Notes: a model not told the origin generated them from the sequence alone. Shown: positions 1 to 11,291, counted from the stretch's first letter. The stretch is 64,000 bases of DNA from Cherax quadricarinatus (GCF_038502225.1 NC_091292.1:53374278-53438277), one strand, 5' to 3'. Translations and numbers: made by a program.

Positions 1-158
1 CATTACAAGCATAACACTTACCTTTATTGGCGATTCTTCTTAGTGTATGGAAGACTGGAGGAGGAGAGACATTGAATTACTGTTTGGAAGGGGAATCCCC
101 TTTCATCAACACCTCAGGTACCAAGTGCTTTTCTGGGGTTACTTCTCTTCCCTGTTTC

Positions 159-1232
159 TTAACCCTTTGGGGGTTTCAGACGTACTAGTACGGCTTACGA
201 CCCAGGGTTTTTGACCACTAGTACGCCTAAATTCTAGCGCCCTCAAATCTAATGAGAGAAAGCTGTTAGGCATACATATGAAAGAATGGGTCTATGTGGT
301 CAGTGTGCACAGTATAAAAAAAATCCTGCAGCACACAGTGCGTAATGAGAAAAAAAAAACTTTGACAGTGTTTTTGGATTAAAACAGCGACTTTGCACTG
401 TATTTTCGTATGGTATTTATTGTTGTATTCCAGTTTTCTTGGTCTCATTTTATAGAATGGAAGACATATTACAGAAATTGAGATGATTTTGACTGGTTTT
501 ACAATGAAAAGTACCTTGAAATTGAGCTCAAAGTAGCAGAAAAGTTCGATTTTTACCAAAGTTCAAAAGTAAATAAATCATGCTTCACGTCCAATACACA
601 TCAACTGGTGAGTCTAATATTCTTTCACAAGTGCGCTGATATTATTTATACAATTTCTACACTAATGCAGTAGACAGCATAACAATAAATCTTATTTTGT
701 TTTGTAAGAATAAAAATTCAAAGTGGAAAGCCAAAGAAATATAAGAGGCGCCTGGGGATGTGACTAATGAACAGAGAACTTGTTATTTTAGTGCCAGGAA
801 TGTCTTTCTTGTTTATTCTGGACCCTGTTCGGAAATTGGCATCTTTTGAAATTTGTGTGAAATTGGCAAAATTGCTAAATTCTGACCACTTTATTGGATA
901 GTTGAAATCGGTAAATGGGTGGTTTCTTGTACTCATTCGTTACAAAAAATGGAGTTCTAGCAAAATAGTTATGATTTTTGTCGACTAGTACACTGGAATT
1001 GGCCGAAAATAGGGCTCAAAGTGGGCAAAATCGCCGATGCGTAAACATTGTTGAGACCGCTAACTTCACGAGAGCATAATTCCGTAAGTTTTCCATAAAA
1101 TTTCATACTTTTGGTGTCATTAGGATTGGGAAAAGATTCTCTATCTTTTAATGTGAATTTTTTTTTTTTTTGAAGTTTGGCCGACCCTGAGAACAGGTCT
1201 CTGAGAGGACCTGCCGACCCCCAAAGGGTTAA
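159..1232 (+). mobile_element. piggyBac-type MITE P1 (about 1.07 kb), TTAA target duplication
   Basis: Flanked by TTAA at 159-162 and 1229-1232. The ends are inverted: CCCTTTGGGGG at the left and CCCCCAAAGGG at the right. Just inside the left end is the perfect palindrome CGTACTAGTACG, followed about 30 bp later by a degenerate second copy. No transposase is encoded. The interior (for example a block with GGAAGACATATTACAG) recurs in seven other copies in this window. It interrupts a Tigger coding region. An uninterrupted paralogue of the same site lies at about 45846-45880 (CTGTTTCTTAATGCCACTAG), so the insertion is proven by an empty site. Confidence 0.93.
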
Positions 1233-2107
1233 TGCCACTAGGGCCACCTTGAGAGTCACTGGAGTCCTGTCTCGCAAAAAAGTGTCCAGAGAGCTCTGTT
1301 TCTGGCGTCTCTTTAAAACTTCCCTAAAATGGGCCAAGACTTTGTCACTGTACAAGTTGCCGATATGGCTTGCAACATCCTTCTCAGGGTGATGTTTCTC
1401 CATAAATCTTTCCATCCTACCCCACATTTCAAAAATCTCCTTAATTTTTGAAGAAGGCACTTTCTTCCATCTCTCTTCCTCCTCCTCTGCAGCAAGATTC
1501 TGAGCTGCGATCTGTTGCTCTTCCTGCTGAAGCTCTTGCAGCTCCTCAGTGGTTAGTTCTTTGTTGTGGCCTTCCACCAACTCTTCCACATCCTCCAAAC
1601 TCACATCCAACCCCATGGAACTCCCCAGTGCCACAATAGAGTTCACAAGTGACATAGGCTCATCAGGGGCTGCCTCAATCCCTTCAAAATCCCTCTTGTG
1701 GACACAATCTGGCCACAAGTTTCTCCAAGCAGAGTTCAAAGTCCTGGTAGTCACTCCCTCCCAAGCCTTACCTATAACTTACCTATAAGGCTTATGCAAT
1801 GGAGAATACTGAAGTGTTCTTTCCAAAAATGTCTTAGGTTCAAGTGAGTGTCTGAGGTCACATTAAAGCACCTTTCAAACATTGCTTTGGTGTAGAGTTT
1901 TTTAAAGTTTGAAATGACCTGCTGGTCCATGGGCTGGAGGAGAGGAGTGGTATTCTGGGGCAAGAACTTTAATGCGATGAACCTAAACTCCTTCAGAATT
2001 AGGTCATCCAAGTTTGGAGGATGAGCACGTGCATTGTCCATTACAAGGAGGCACTTGAGATCCAATTTCTTTTCCAGGAGGTAATTCTTCACACTAGGGC
2101 CAAACAC
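1233..2107 (-). pseudogene. Tigger transposase, C-terminal half
   Basis: Continuation of the coding region at 4641-5478 after the element at 2108-4640. The frame 1772-2107 holds the second catalytic block, changed to MDNARAHP where intact copies have LDNAPGHP, and the third block (PLLQPMDQQVISNF). A frameshift near 1754-1772 moves reading into a second frame (1233-1754) with the acidic C-terminal region (EDVEELVEGHNKELTTEEL) and the conserved tail helix (HFREVLKRRQKQSSLD). The frame ends at the TTAA of the next insertion (1229-1232); the last residues would be encoded at 1-158. Confidence 0.85.
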
Positions 2108-2649
2108 TTAACCCTTTGAGGGTCGACAGGCCCTCTCCGAAACTCGTTCTCAGGGTCGGCCAAATTTAAAAAAAAAAAAATTATTTTTTCTTATTAAAAA
2201 ATAGAGTTTTTTTTCTAAACATTATAGGATAAACAAAAAAAATTTACCATCAATACTTACGGAGATATGGATGCATGAAGTTTGCAGAAAATGAGCCGTG
2301 TATGGCAACAGCAGCGACTGCCGCTCACCCGGTAAACTTTAGTTTACTTGTATTTGAAGGTTTGTTGTTTTTTTCACTATTTTATTTTTTCACATAACTT
2401 ATGTGGCCTGTGAGACCAAACTAAGGTGCAATGTACATATATACACTCGTTGTATACAACACAATAAGCACACAAACATAATTATCAATATATTGTTTAC
2501 AAAACTTGTTTACAAAAACAAACAATACAAAACATTGTTTATTATTATTGTTCTATAATATATATACCAATATACAGTCACTGAACATATTCCTATTAGT
2601 TCTGCAGCTTGTGGAACTCTGAAACATGGTGTCATACACAATGGTGTTT

Positions 2650-3181
2650 TATCTTTCTCCCTCATTCTATATCTTTCAATCTGTCTGTCTCTTTCTATCT
2701 GTCTGTCTATCTCTGTCTCACAGGTACACATAAATACAAGTATACATAGTATAAATTACCTAGGATAATCCAAGAAATCCAGACAAAGTGCTATACTCTG
2801 CTTGAAGATGTGAGTAAAAGTGATGACACAGTCTTGTGGCTCTCTCTGAGACAGAGAGCTAGACGGATAGACAGATACACAGGGAGCTTGACAGACAGAC
2901 AAATAGACAGACAGAAATGTTAGTGTACCAGTACCAGTGTACTAGTGTTCCACCCTCCTCCTCTTCTTCCTCTTCCCCCTACTCTTCCTCATACTCTTCC
3001 TCTTCCTCCTCTTCCTCTTCCTCCTACTCTTCCTCTTCCTCCTCCTCCTCCTCCTCCTCTTCTTCCTCTTCCTCCTACTTCCTACTCTTCCTCCTCCTCC
3101 TCTTCTTCCTCTTCCCCCTAATCTTCCTCCTACTGTTCCTCTTCCTCCTCCTCTTCCTCTTATTCCTCTTCCTCCTACTCT

Positions 3182-3213
<32 letters not shown>

Positions 3214-3640
3214 CTCTTCTTCCTCTTCCCCCTACTCTTCCTCCTTCTCCTTCTCCTCCTCCTCCATAGTGTAAATTACCAGGAGTCGGCAGCTGTCAAA
3301 ATGACATATTGTCTCATTACTCACTCCCCCTACCGCCTGTCAAAACAATGGGGTCGGATGCTGCTTCCCTTCCTCCATTCTATCTAATTATCTTTCTCCC
3401 TCATTCTATCTGTCTGTTTATCTCTGTCTCACAGGTACACATAAATACAAGTATACATAGTATAAATTACCTAGGATAACCCAAGAAACCCAGACAAAGT
3501 GCTATACTCTGCTTGAAGATGTGAGTAAAAGTGATGACACAGTCTTGTGGCTCTCTGAGACAGAGAGCTAGACGGATAGACAGGGAGCTTGACAGACAGG
3601 CAAATAGACAGACAGAAATGTTAGTATACCAGCAAAAACA
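2650..3640 (+). repeat. Direct duplication (about 2650-2945 and 3390-3640) flanking a pyrimidine tract
   Basis: Two blocks share the same order of sequence: CTATCT/TCTGTC repeats, CTCACAGGTACACATAAATA, CCTAGGATAA, AAAGTGCTATACTCTGCTTG, and the CTTGACAGACAG stretch. They lie about 700 bp apart in direct orientation, on either side of the TCC-rich tract. This looks like a tandem segmental duplication inside P2, perhaps driven by the simple repeats. The CCTAGGATAA(T/C)CCAAGAAA core resembles the tail of the tRNA-derived SINEs found elsewhere in the window. Confidence 0.75.
2948..3266 (+). repeat. Imperfect (TCC/TCTTCC)n pyrimidine tract
   Basis: Nearly pure pyrimidine on the plus strand for about 320 bp, made of TCC and TCTTCC units. 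The translated frames are poly-Ser or poly-Leu/Phe and carry no evidence of coding. Confidence 0.95.
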
Positions 3641-3764
3641 AAGGGAGGGCGATGTTCATCTCATCTTTTGGCATCGGCTCTACCCTCATTTACCCTCATC
3701 AAACGTCAGCACTTATCAGATGTTATCTCCCCTTATCTTGTTACTGTCATGGGTGAACATTTAT

Positions 3765-4083
3765 TATTACATATTATTATTATTATTATTACCTATTATT
3801 ATTATTATGTATTATTATTATGTATTATTATTATTATGTATTATTATTATTATGTATTATTATTATTATTATGTATTATTGTTATCATTACGTATTCTTC
3901 TTCTTCCTCCTCCTCCTCCTCTTCTTCCTCCTCCTCCTCCTCTTCTTCCTCCTCCTCCTCTTCTTCTTCCTCCTCCTCCTCCTCTTCTTCCTCCTCCTCC
4001 TCCTCCTCCTCCTCTTGCCTCCTCCTCCTCTTGCCTCCTCCTCCTCTTGCCTCCTCCTCCTCTGCCTCCTCCTCCTCCTCCAT
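3765..4083 (+). repeat. (ATT)n followed by (TCC/TTC)n compound microsatellite
   Basis: ATT/ATG-type trinucleotides from about 3765 to 3893, then TCC, TTC and TTGCC-interrupted TCC units to 4083. It lies inside piggyBac element P2, directly against the transposase N-terminal fragment. The strand asymmetry makes long apparent poly-Glu and poly-Gly/Arg frames on the minus strand. Confidence 0.95.
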
Positions 4084-4084
4084 T

Positions 4085-4372
4085 CTTGGAACAAGTTTGA
4101 AGAGCTTGTAGTTCATAATCACTATCACTATCATCACCAATGCTCACATCTGAGTCTGGGATTTGGGAAAATAGGAGTTTCCTCTTTGATTCTGGTACAA
4201 CTGAACGTGAACAAGACGGCCCAGCACCAGAGGTGGAAGGCTGTGGGTTGTCTGGGTTTTCCTCACTATTACCCATATTATGGTCATTAGTTTCGGTCAA
4301 AACCTCACCAGAACCTTGAAACTCATCTTCACTGTCACTTCCATCTGTATTAGAACTGTCACTGGGGAACAA
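4085..4372 (-). pseudogene. piggyBac transposase N-terminal acidic region (fragment)
   Basis: Open from about 4372 down into the simple repeat at about 4083. The encoded region is acidic and Ser-rich (GSDSEDEFQG, NPDNPQPSTSG, KRKLLFSQ, DDSDSDYEL). It matches, in order, the N-terminal region of the fuller piggyBac copy at 44063 (NEDEFYGF, NPDDPQPSTSG, KRKLIFSL). The N-terminal tail of piggyBac proteins is typically disordered and acidic. Beyond 4083 the frame continues only into GAG/GGA repeat translation, which is not a real domain. No catalytic residues remain. Confidence 0.8.
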
Positions 4373-4640
4373 AAGTGTCCCAATTCACCGAGGAGTGAGG
4401 AACTTCTTACCGCAGGGCACGGTGGAAATTGTGTACTTTGATGGCATTCCCACAATGCACCACTGGGTCCCAGATTTTTTTCCTACTGCGCACACCCACC
4501 ACACAGACCCATTCTCTCACATCTAGGCTTATCAGCCTTTTCCTGCGAGATTTGAGGCCACTAGAATTTATGCGTACTAGTACGTCAAAAACCCCTACGC
4601 GTAAGATGTACTAGTACGGCCAAAACCCTCAAAGGGTTAA

Positions 4641-5478
4641 TTGAACCACTTGACGAAAATGTCTCTCGTGACCCATGCCTTATTGTTAGATCTCCAAAAT
4701 ACACACAATTTACTCTTCATAACATTGTTTTTCTTGAACACTCTGGGATTTTCAGAATGGTACACTAGTAACAGCTTCACCTTGAAATCCCCACTAGCAT
4801 TAGCACAGAACATGAGCATCAGCCTGTCTTTCATAGGCTTATGTCCTGGCAGAGCCTTTTCTTCCTGAGTAATGTAAATCCTCTTTGGCATTTTCTTCCA
4901 AAAGAGGCCTGTTTTATCACAATTGAACACTTGTTCAGGTTTCAGTCCTTCAGCCTCTATGTACTCCTTGAATTCCTGCACATATTTTTCAGCTGCTTTT
5001 TGGTCTGAACTGGCAGCCTCACCATGCCTTATCACACTGTGTATGCCAGTATGCTTCTTAAATCTCTCAAACCAGCCTTTGCTGGCCTAAATCCATTCAC
5101 ATCACCACTAGTTGCAGGCAATTTCTTTACCAAATCGTCATGCAGCTGCCTAGCCTTTTCACAAATAAGCGACGTCATAAGACTATCTCCTGCTAATTGT
5201 TTCTCGTTTATCCACACCAATAATAACTTCTCAACATCTTCGAGTACTGGTGATCTCATTTTTGTCAGCATATTTACCCCCTTTGCAACAACAGCTTCCT
5301 CGATTTCCTTTTTCTTGGCTATGATGGAAGATATGGTTGTACGGGATTTGTTATACATCCTGGCCAGTTCGCCCACACATACGCCACTTTCATATTGTTC
5401 AATGATGTTTTTCTTAAATTCAATCGTATTTATCACCTTTACCAAAGGCTTGGCACTAGGAGCTTTATTTGGAGCCAT
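4641..5478 (-). pseudogene. Tigger transposase, N-terminal half (CENP-B type HTH and start of DDE domain)
   Basis: Starts at the ATG at 5478 (MAPNKAPSAK) and runs to the TTAA at 4637-4640, where a piggyBac-type element interrupts it. It has an N-terminal helix-turn-helix (KYESG/QYESG and ARMYNKS region), then a CENP-B type DNA-binding domain (LLVWINEKQLAGDS), then the start of the DDE domain (VFNCDKTGLFWKKMP). The first catalytic Asp is present, but the usual Glu after it is Lys. A frameshift near 5032-5035 separates two reading frames (5032-5478 and 4637-5035), so it is not translatable as one protein. The role of the family is cut-and-paste transposition at TA; this copy is dead. Confidence 0.85.
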
Positions 5479-5740
5479 GGTAGCTTATTTAGCACTTGCA
5501 AGCACTAAAATGAATGGAATATTATGAAATATTTCGTATGAACACATGAGGGGACCGTCGCTCACTGGTAAACAATGGCACACTGGCTGGGAAGGGAGGC
5601 CGAGCCGTGAGTACACGTCCAGGACGAAAGACGATTAGCGAGTTAACGGACAATTTGCGAGCCAATGTTTAGATGAAATAACGGGACTATATCCGAAATG
5701 GACGACTTTCAGGCCGGACGATTATTGAGGGACCACTGTA

Positions 5741-5969
5741 TTATGAAATATTTCATATGAACAAGTGAGGGGACGGTCACTCACTGGTAAACAATGCCAC
5801 ACTGGCTGGGAAGGGAATGCGAGGCGGCTCGGGGCCGTGAGTATGTGTCCAAGACGAACGACTATTTGCGAGTAAAACGATGATTCGCGAGTCAATGTTT
5901 TGACAAAAAAAAAGTTATGATTTCCAAAAATTACAACTTTTGAGCCTTACAATTATTGAGGGTCTACTA
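5741..5969 (-). mobile_element. Second Tigger 5' terminal region, tandem to the first
   Basis: It repeats the 5' untranslated region and terminal inverted repeat of the neighbouring element (compare 5516-5738). Shared blocks in the same order are ATTATGAAATATTTC, ACTGGTAAACAATG, CACACTGGCTGGGAAGG and ATTATTGAGGG. Its end reads GTCTACTATA where the first copy reads GACCACTGTA. No coding sequence is attached. Either a second, truncated element or a tandem duplication of the Tigger end would explain it. Confidence 0.75.
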
Positions 5970-6535
5970 TATCTTCTGCATCTGCTAGGAAAATCATAGG
6001 ATGGATAATGAGAACCTTCAAAACTAGGGATGCCAAGCCCATGATGAGTCTTTTCAAATCATTTGTTCTCTCTAGGCTGGAATACTGCTATACACTAACT
6101 GCCCCCTTCAAGGCAGGCAAAATTGCTGACCTGGAGAATGTACAAAGAACTTTCCTTTGATTTGTATTCCCTGGAATGCAGGCGAGAGATAAATCATAAT
6201 ATACACTTGGAAAAACCTAGAGAGATTAGTACCAAACTTGCACACAAAAATCACTCCTTATGAACTGACGTTTATAAATGGAAAATGGGAACAAATAAAA
6301 GGAATGTAAATGTGCTAAAAATATCTAACCAAGACAGGACTCGCAGCAATGGTTTCAAGTTGGAAAAATTTAGATTCAGAAAAGATATAGGAAAGCACTG
6401 GTTTGGTAACAGAGTTGTGGATCAGTGGAACAAACTCCCAAGACATAAGAAAGGTTTTCCAGTGGGCAGTGGAGTACAACATGATGTTCAGTGGTGATAA
6501 GCTCCAGCTGCTTAGGTATGGAAAGAATGAAGAAC
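5970..6535 (+). pseudogene. Non-LTR reverse transcriptase fragments (mosaic, decayed)
   Basis: Three scraps of LINE RT coding in one orientation but not in the order of an intact protein. Near 6020-6160 is a jockey-like block (MSLFKSFVLSRLEYC). Near 6270-6440 is a block almost identical to the end of the CR1-like copy at 11737 (QDRTRSNGFKLEKFRFRKD, NRVVDQWNKLP). Near 6465-6540 is a thumb-region block (VEYNMMFSGDKLQLL) that normally precedes the first. Stops and frameshifts are frequent. It is probably a nested or recombined remnant. Confidence 0.65.
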
Positions 6536-6930
6536 TCAAAAGGAACACTATACAGGTCTCCCTCAACATTTGCGAGGGTTAGGGGATCAAGAGCCTCGTG
6601 AATGTTGAAAATTCGTGAATGTTTGGTGCCCCTACATATTGTAGGGAAATATAATACAATACTGCTTTAACCTATTGAACCATAAACAATCATAAAACAC
6701 ATGAAAACATCGTAAAATATTGTACTATATAGTACCATATATATGTTATAGTGTAATAACAAATAATCAAGAAACAAAACACTCATCACTCGTAAGGCTG
6801 ACAAACTGATGATTTGTGATGATGATGATGACAATGACGATGATGATAGTGATGATAGTTAGCCATGCAATTACTGATGACAGTTGAACGGAGGTGATTA
6901 TGTGGAGTGTAACTGCATGGCATTATGAGT

Positions 6931-7888
6931 CTAGTGTGTGGATTCTAACTCTTCATCGCCAGCATAGCTGCCGACATCGCTTGAGTGAGACTTAGCAACA
7001 GAATCAGATTCTGCCCTCACGATTGATGGGTCTACGTCGTACATAAATTGTTTGAATTGTGCTGTCATTCTCATCACTTGCCCTAGTTTTTCAAGGGCGA
7101 GGGGCTGGAGGTTGACTGGCCTCAGCAACACTCCTTTTCTTCATCCTCGTTCTCTGCCTGCACAATCTCCAATAACTCTTCATCATTTAGGCCCAGTGCA
7201 TGCTCTTCAACCAGTTCTCTCACCTCACCCTCCTGCATGTCCTCAAACCCTTCACCACCAACTAGCCTTGCTAACTCCACAGTTTTCCTCACGACTCTGT
7301 TAACCTCGTCCTGAGGACCAAATCCAACAAAATCACACACACACTCTGGCCACGAAGCTTTCCAACAACCCATCACCATCTGAGGTTGCAAATCCTTGAC
7401 ACTATCATGCACTATTGACAGGCAGTCAGCGATGGTGAATTTCTTCCAGTATTGAGTGACCCTCATATCTGGATCTGCATCCAACAGAGCATGGAGCCTT
7501 TGCATTGACCTTCATGTGTAGTAGGCTTAAAATGTAGCTATCACACCCTGATCAAGAAGTTGTATCAGGGAGGTTGTGTTTGGTGGCATGAACACAATCT
7601 CAACATCGTCACACATTCCCTCCAGTGATGATGGGTGACCTGGAGCATTATCAAGAATCAGGAGGATTTTCTTGGGAAGGCCCTTCTCTTGTAGATATGA
7701 CCGTACCTCTGTCAGGAAGCACTTGTGAAACCATTCCATACAGACAACGTTGGTGGTCCATGCTTTCGGACTGTGCATCCAGAATACTGGAAGGAGATTC
7801 TTGTTGTGTCCCTTCAGTGCTCTGGGGTTGGCACATTTATAAACAAAGCCTTGCTTAATCATATACCCAGCAGCATTAGCACATAGCA
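6931..7888 (-). pseudogene. Tigger family B transposase, catalytic and C-terminal part
   Basis: Read from 7888 downward: CANAAGYMIKQGFVYK, then the second catalytic Asp in LLILDNAPGHP, then PPNTTSLIQLLDQG with the third Asp. Frame breaks at about 7510-7527 and near 7122-7131 split the rest, which includes the conserved KFTIADCLSIVHDS helix and an acidic tail (EEHALGLNDEELLEIVQAE). The first part of the DDE domain lies at 11292-11396 (ETALYWKKIPARTFIAKEEK). The split is due to the insertion at 7889-11291. No function is expected. Confidence 0.82.
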
Positions 7889-8218
7889 CTAACCCTTTCA
7901 GGGTTTCGGCCGTACTAGCACGGCTTATGCACCAGGGTTTTTGACGTACAGTGGACCCCCGCATACCGTTGGCATCACATAACGTTAAATCCGCATACTG
8001 ATACATTTATCACTAAGATTTTGCCTCGCATACCGCTAAAAACCCCATTCAACGCTATTCGTCCGAGACGCGTCTAATGTGCGGCCTGAGCCAGCCTCAC
8101 ATGTTCCGCTGGTGGCATTGTTTACCAGCCAGCCTCCGCGGTAACATCCAAGCATACAATCGGAACATTTCGTATTATTACAGTGTTTTTGGTGATTTTA
8201 TCTGCAAAATAAGTGACC

Positions 8219-10005
8219 ATGGGCCCCAAGAAAGCTTCTAGTGCCAACCCTACAGGAATAAGGGTGAGAATTATTATAGAGATGAAGAAAGAGATCATTG
8301 CTAAGTATGAAAGTGGAGTGCGTGTCTCCGAGCTGGCCCGGTTGTATAGTAAACCCCAATCAACCATCGCTACTATTGTGTCCAACAAAACGGCAATCAA
8401 GGAAGCTGTTCTTGCCAAAGGTTTAACTGTGTTTTTGAAACAGAGATCGCAAGTGATGGAAGATGTTGAGAGACTCTTATTGGTGTGGATAAATGAAAAA
8501 CAGATAGCAGGAGATAGCATCTCTCAAGTGATCATAAGTGAAAATGCTAGGAAGTTGCATGAGGATTTAATTAAAAAATGCCTGCAACTAGTGATGATGT
8601 GAGTGAATTTAAGGCCAGCAAAGGTTGGTTTGAGAGATTTAAGAAGCGTAGTGACATACATAGTGTGATAAGGCATGGTGAGGCTGCCAGTTCGGACCAC
8701 AAAGCAGCTGAAAAATATGTGCAGGAATTCAAGGAGTACATAGACAGTGAAGGACTGAAACCTGAACAAGTGTTTAATTGTGATGAAACAGGCCTGTTTT
8801 GGAAGAAAATGCCAAGCAGGACCTACATTACTCAGGAGGAAAAGGCACTCCCAGGACATAAGCCTATGAAAGACAGGCTTACTCTGTTGATGTGTTCCAA
8901 TGCTAGTGGTGATTGCAAAGTGGAGCCTTTATTAGTGTATCACTCAGAAACTCCCAGAGCTTTTAGGCAAAAGAATATCCTCAAGGCTAATTTGTGTGTG
9001 CTGTGGAGGGCAAACAGTAAGGCATGGGTCACTAGGGACTTTTTCTATGACTGGTTACACCAAGCATTTGCCCCCAATGTGAAAGATTACCTAACTGAAA
9101 AGAAATTAGACCTTAAGTGCCTCCTGGTGTTAGACAATGCCCCTGGTCATCCTACAGACGTGGCAGAGCGACTTTATGGGAACATGAGCTTCATTAAGGT
9201 GAAGTTTTTGCCTCCTAATACCACTCCTCTCCTGCAGCCCATGGACCAGCAGGTTATTGCAAACTTCAAAAAACTGTACACAAAAGCTCTGTTTGAAAGG
9301 TGCTTTGTAGTGACCTCAGAAACTCAATTGACTCTAAGAGAGTTTTGGAGAGAGCACTTTAATATCCTCAATTGTGTAAACCTTATAGGTAAGGCTTGGA
9401 AGGGAGTGACTAAGAGGACCTTGAACTCTGCTTGGAAGAAACTGTGGCCAGAATGTGTAGACCAAAGGGATTTTGAAGGGTTTGAGGCTAACCCTGGGAA
9501 TCCTATGCCAGTCGAGGAATCCATTGTGGCATTGGGAAAGTCCCTGGGGTTGGAGGTTAGTGGGAATGATGTGGAAGAGTTGGTGGAGGAGGACAATGAA
9601 GAACTAACTACTGATGAGCTGCTAGATCAACTTCAACAGCAAGAGGCCAGACCTGAGGAAACTGCTTCGGAGGAGGGGAGAGAGAAATTGAAGAAGTTGC
9701 CTACTTCAAAGATTAAGGAAATGTGTGGAATGTGGCTTAAAGTGCAAACCTTTTTTGATGACAATCACCCTAACACAGCTATTGTAAGCCGTGCTGGTGA
9801 CTATTACACTGACACTGTTGTGAAACACTTTAGGAAAGTCATAAAGGAACGAGAGGTACAGGCCACTATGGACAGATATGTTGTGCGAAAGAAGTCCAGT
9901 GACTTTGAAGCTGGTCCTAGCGGCATTAAAAGAAGGGAAGTAACCCCAGAAAAGGACTTGACACCTCAAGTCTTAATGGAAGGGGATTCCCCTTCTAAAC
10001 ACTAA
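8219..10005 (+). pseudogene. Tigger family A transposase with one frameshift in an A-run
   Basis: Starts at ATG 8219 in CACCATGG-like context (GACCATGG). The first frame ends at 8602; the second frame is open from before 8578 to the stop at 10005. The break is an A-run at about 8574-8579 with six A where the intact copy at 37064 has seven. All three catalytic Asp blocks are present (FNCDETGL, LVLDNAPGHP, QPMDQQV). The protein ends MEGDSPSKH as in the intact copy. A single base therefore separates it from an open gene. Biological decay, a sequencing error in the homopolymer, or, less likely, ribosomal slippage could explain it. Confidence 0.9.
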
Positions 10006-10048
10006 GACTCTCTCCTCCTCCCATCCCATCAATCATCACCAGATCTTC

Positions 10049-10061
10049 AATAAAGGTAAGT
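10049..10061 (+). promoter_or_regulatory. Overlapping poly(A) signal and 5' splice-site-like sequence in the Tigger 3' UTR
   Basis: AATAAA at 10049-10054 is followed at once by a perfect donor-like AAG|GTAAGT (GTAAGT at 10056-10061). The same block is found at the end of nearly every Tigger copy in the window. Its meaning is discussed in the findings. Confidence 0.6.
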
Positions 10062-11291
10062 GTCATGTAACTGTGCATGTCTTTTTCAGTTTGTGTGTAT
10101 TAAAATTAATATTTCATGTGGTAAATTTTTTTTTTTCATACTTTGGGGTGTCTTGCACGGATTAATTTGATTTCCATTATTTCTTATGGGGAAAATTCAT
10201 TCGCGTAATGATAATTTCGCATAACAATGAGCTCTCAGGAACGGGCTAATATCGTTATGCGGGGGTCCACTGTACTAGTATGCCTAAATTCTAGCACCCT
10301 CAAATCTAATGAGAGAAAGCTGGTGGGCCTACATATGAAAGAATGGGTCTATGTGGTCAGTGTGCGCAGTATAAAAAAAAAATCCTGCAGCACACAGTAC
10401 GTAATGAGAGAAAAAAACTTTGACCGTGTTTTTGGATTAAAACAGCGACTTTGCACTGTATTTTCATATGGTATTTATTGTTGTATTCTAGTTTTCCTGG
10501 TCTCATTTTATAGAATGGAAGACATATTACAGAAATTGAGATGATTTTGACTGGTTTTACAATGAAAAGTACCTTGAAATTGAGCTCAAAGTAGCAGAAA
10601 TGTTCGATTTTTACCAAAGTTCAAAAGTAAACAAATCATGCCAAGTGTCCAATACACATCAACTGGTGAGTCTAATATTCTTTCACAGGTGCATTGATAT
10701 TATTTATACCATTTCTACACTAATGCAGTAATCTGCATAACAGTAAATCTTCTATTTTTTGTGAGAATAAAAATTCAAAGTGGAAAGCAAAAGAATATAA
10801 GAGGGGCGTGGGGACGTGACTAATGAACAGAGGAAATGTTATTTTAGTGCCAGGAATGTCTTTCTTGTTTATTCTGGACCCTATTCGGAAATTGGCATTT
10901 TTTGAAATTTGTGTGAAATTGGTAAAATTGCTAAATTCTGACCACTGTATTGGATAGTTGAAATCGGTGAATGGGTGGTTTCTTGTACTCATTCGATTGA
11001 AAAAATGGAGTTACAACGAAATGAATTTTGTCGACTAGTACACTGGAATTGGCTGAAAATAGGGCTCAAAGTGGGCAAAATCGCCAATGCATAAACATCG
11101 TCGAGACCGCTAACTTTGTGGAGAGCATAATTCTGTAAGTTTTCCATCAAATTTCATACTTTTGGTGTCATTATGATCAGGAAAAGATTCACTATCTTTT
11201 CATAAGAAAAAATATTTTTTTTTTTTTTTTTAAAATTGACCAACCCTGAGAACAAGTCTCTGAGAGGGCCTGTCGACCCTGAAAGGGTTAA

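Larger units (their letters stand above)
2108..4640 (-). mobile_element. Internally deleted piggyBac element P2 with long simple-repeat interior
   Basis: TTAA at 2108-2111 and 4637-4640 with CCCTTTGAGGG / CCCTCAAAGGG ends. The transposase remnants are on the minus strand: a C-terminal cysteine-rich scrap near 2575-2660 (PLCMTPCF) and the acidic N-terminal region at about 4085-4372. Everything between has been replaced by pyrimidine-rich and ATT simple repeats and a direct duplication. Two CGTACTAGTACG palindromes sit near the right (5') end at about 4569-4617. It interrupts a Tigger transposase, and the flanking Tigger frame is colinear across it. It is non-autonomous. Confidence 0.88.
1..5738 (-). 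mobile_element. Tigger (pogo-type) DNA transposon copy, split by two piggyBac insertions
   Basis: A Tc1/mariner-pogo class element read on the minus strand. Its 5' terminus is at 5738 (GGGACCACTG followed by TA at 5739-5740); its 3' end runs off the left edge of the window. Positions 1-158 hold the end of the coding region and the start of the 3' UTR, including CTTACCTTTATTGG, the reverse complement of the AATAAA/GTAAG block seen in other copies. The coding region is cut by TTAA-flanked elements at 159-1232 and 2108-4640. Removing each one with one TTAA restores colinearity with other Tigger copies here. The family differs from the copy at 36440-38772 (the protein starts MAPNKAPSAK rather than MGPKKASSAN). 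Confidence 0.9.
7949..10272 (+). mobile_element. Full-length Tigger family A copy (2,324 bp) with TA target duplication
   Basis: Terminal inverted repeats CAGTGGACCCCCGCATA at the left and its complement at the right (TATGCGGGGGTCCACTG), flanked by TA at 7947-7948 and 10273-10274. It contains a 5' UTR of about 270 bp, the transposase region 8219-10005, and a 3' UTR with AATAAA at 10049. It is very similar along its whole length to the intact copy at 36440-38772, so it is young. Confidence 0.95.
7889..11291 (+). mobile_element. piggyBac-type MITE P3, itself carrying a full-length Tigger
   Basis: The left target copy is CTAA (7889-7892, one change from TTAA) and the right is TTAA (11288-11291). 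Ends are CCCTTTCAGGG and CCCTGAAAGGG. Without the nested Tigger (7949-10272 plus one TA) the length is about 1,069 bp, matching the family. The Tigger landed inside the second CGTACTAGTACG-type palindrome of the MITE: CGTA lies on one side of it and CTAGTATG on the other. This gives a three-level order of insertion: Tigger B, then this MITE, then Tigger A. Confidence 0.93.

Noticed and set aside
2917..4111. Long open frames of poly-Ser, poly-Leu/Phe, poly-Glu and Gly/Arg
   Set aside because: They are direct translations of TCC/TTC and ATT simple repeats, open on both strands for compositional reasons.
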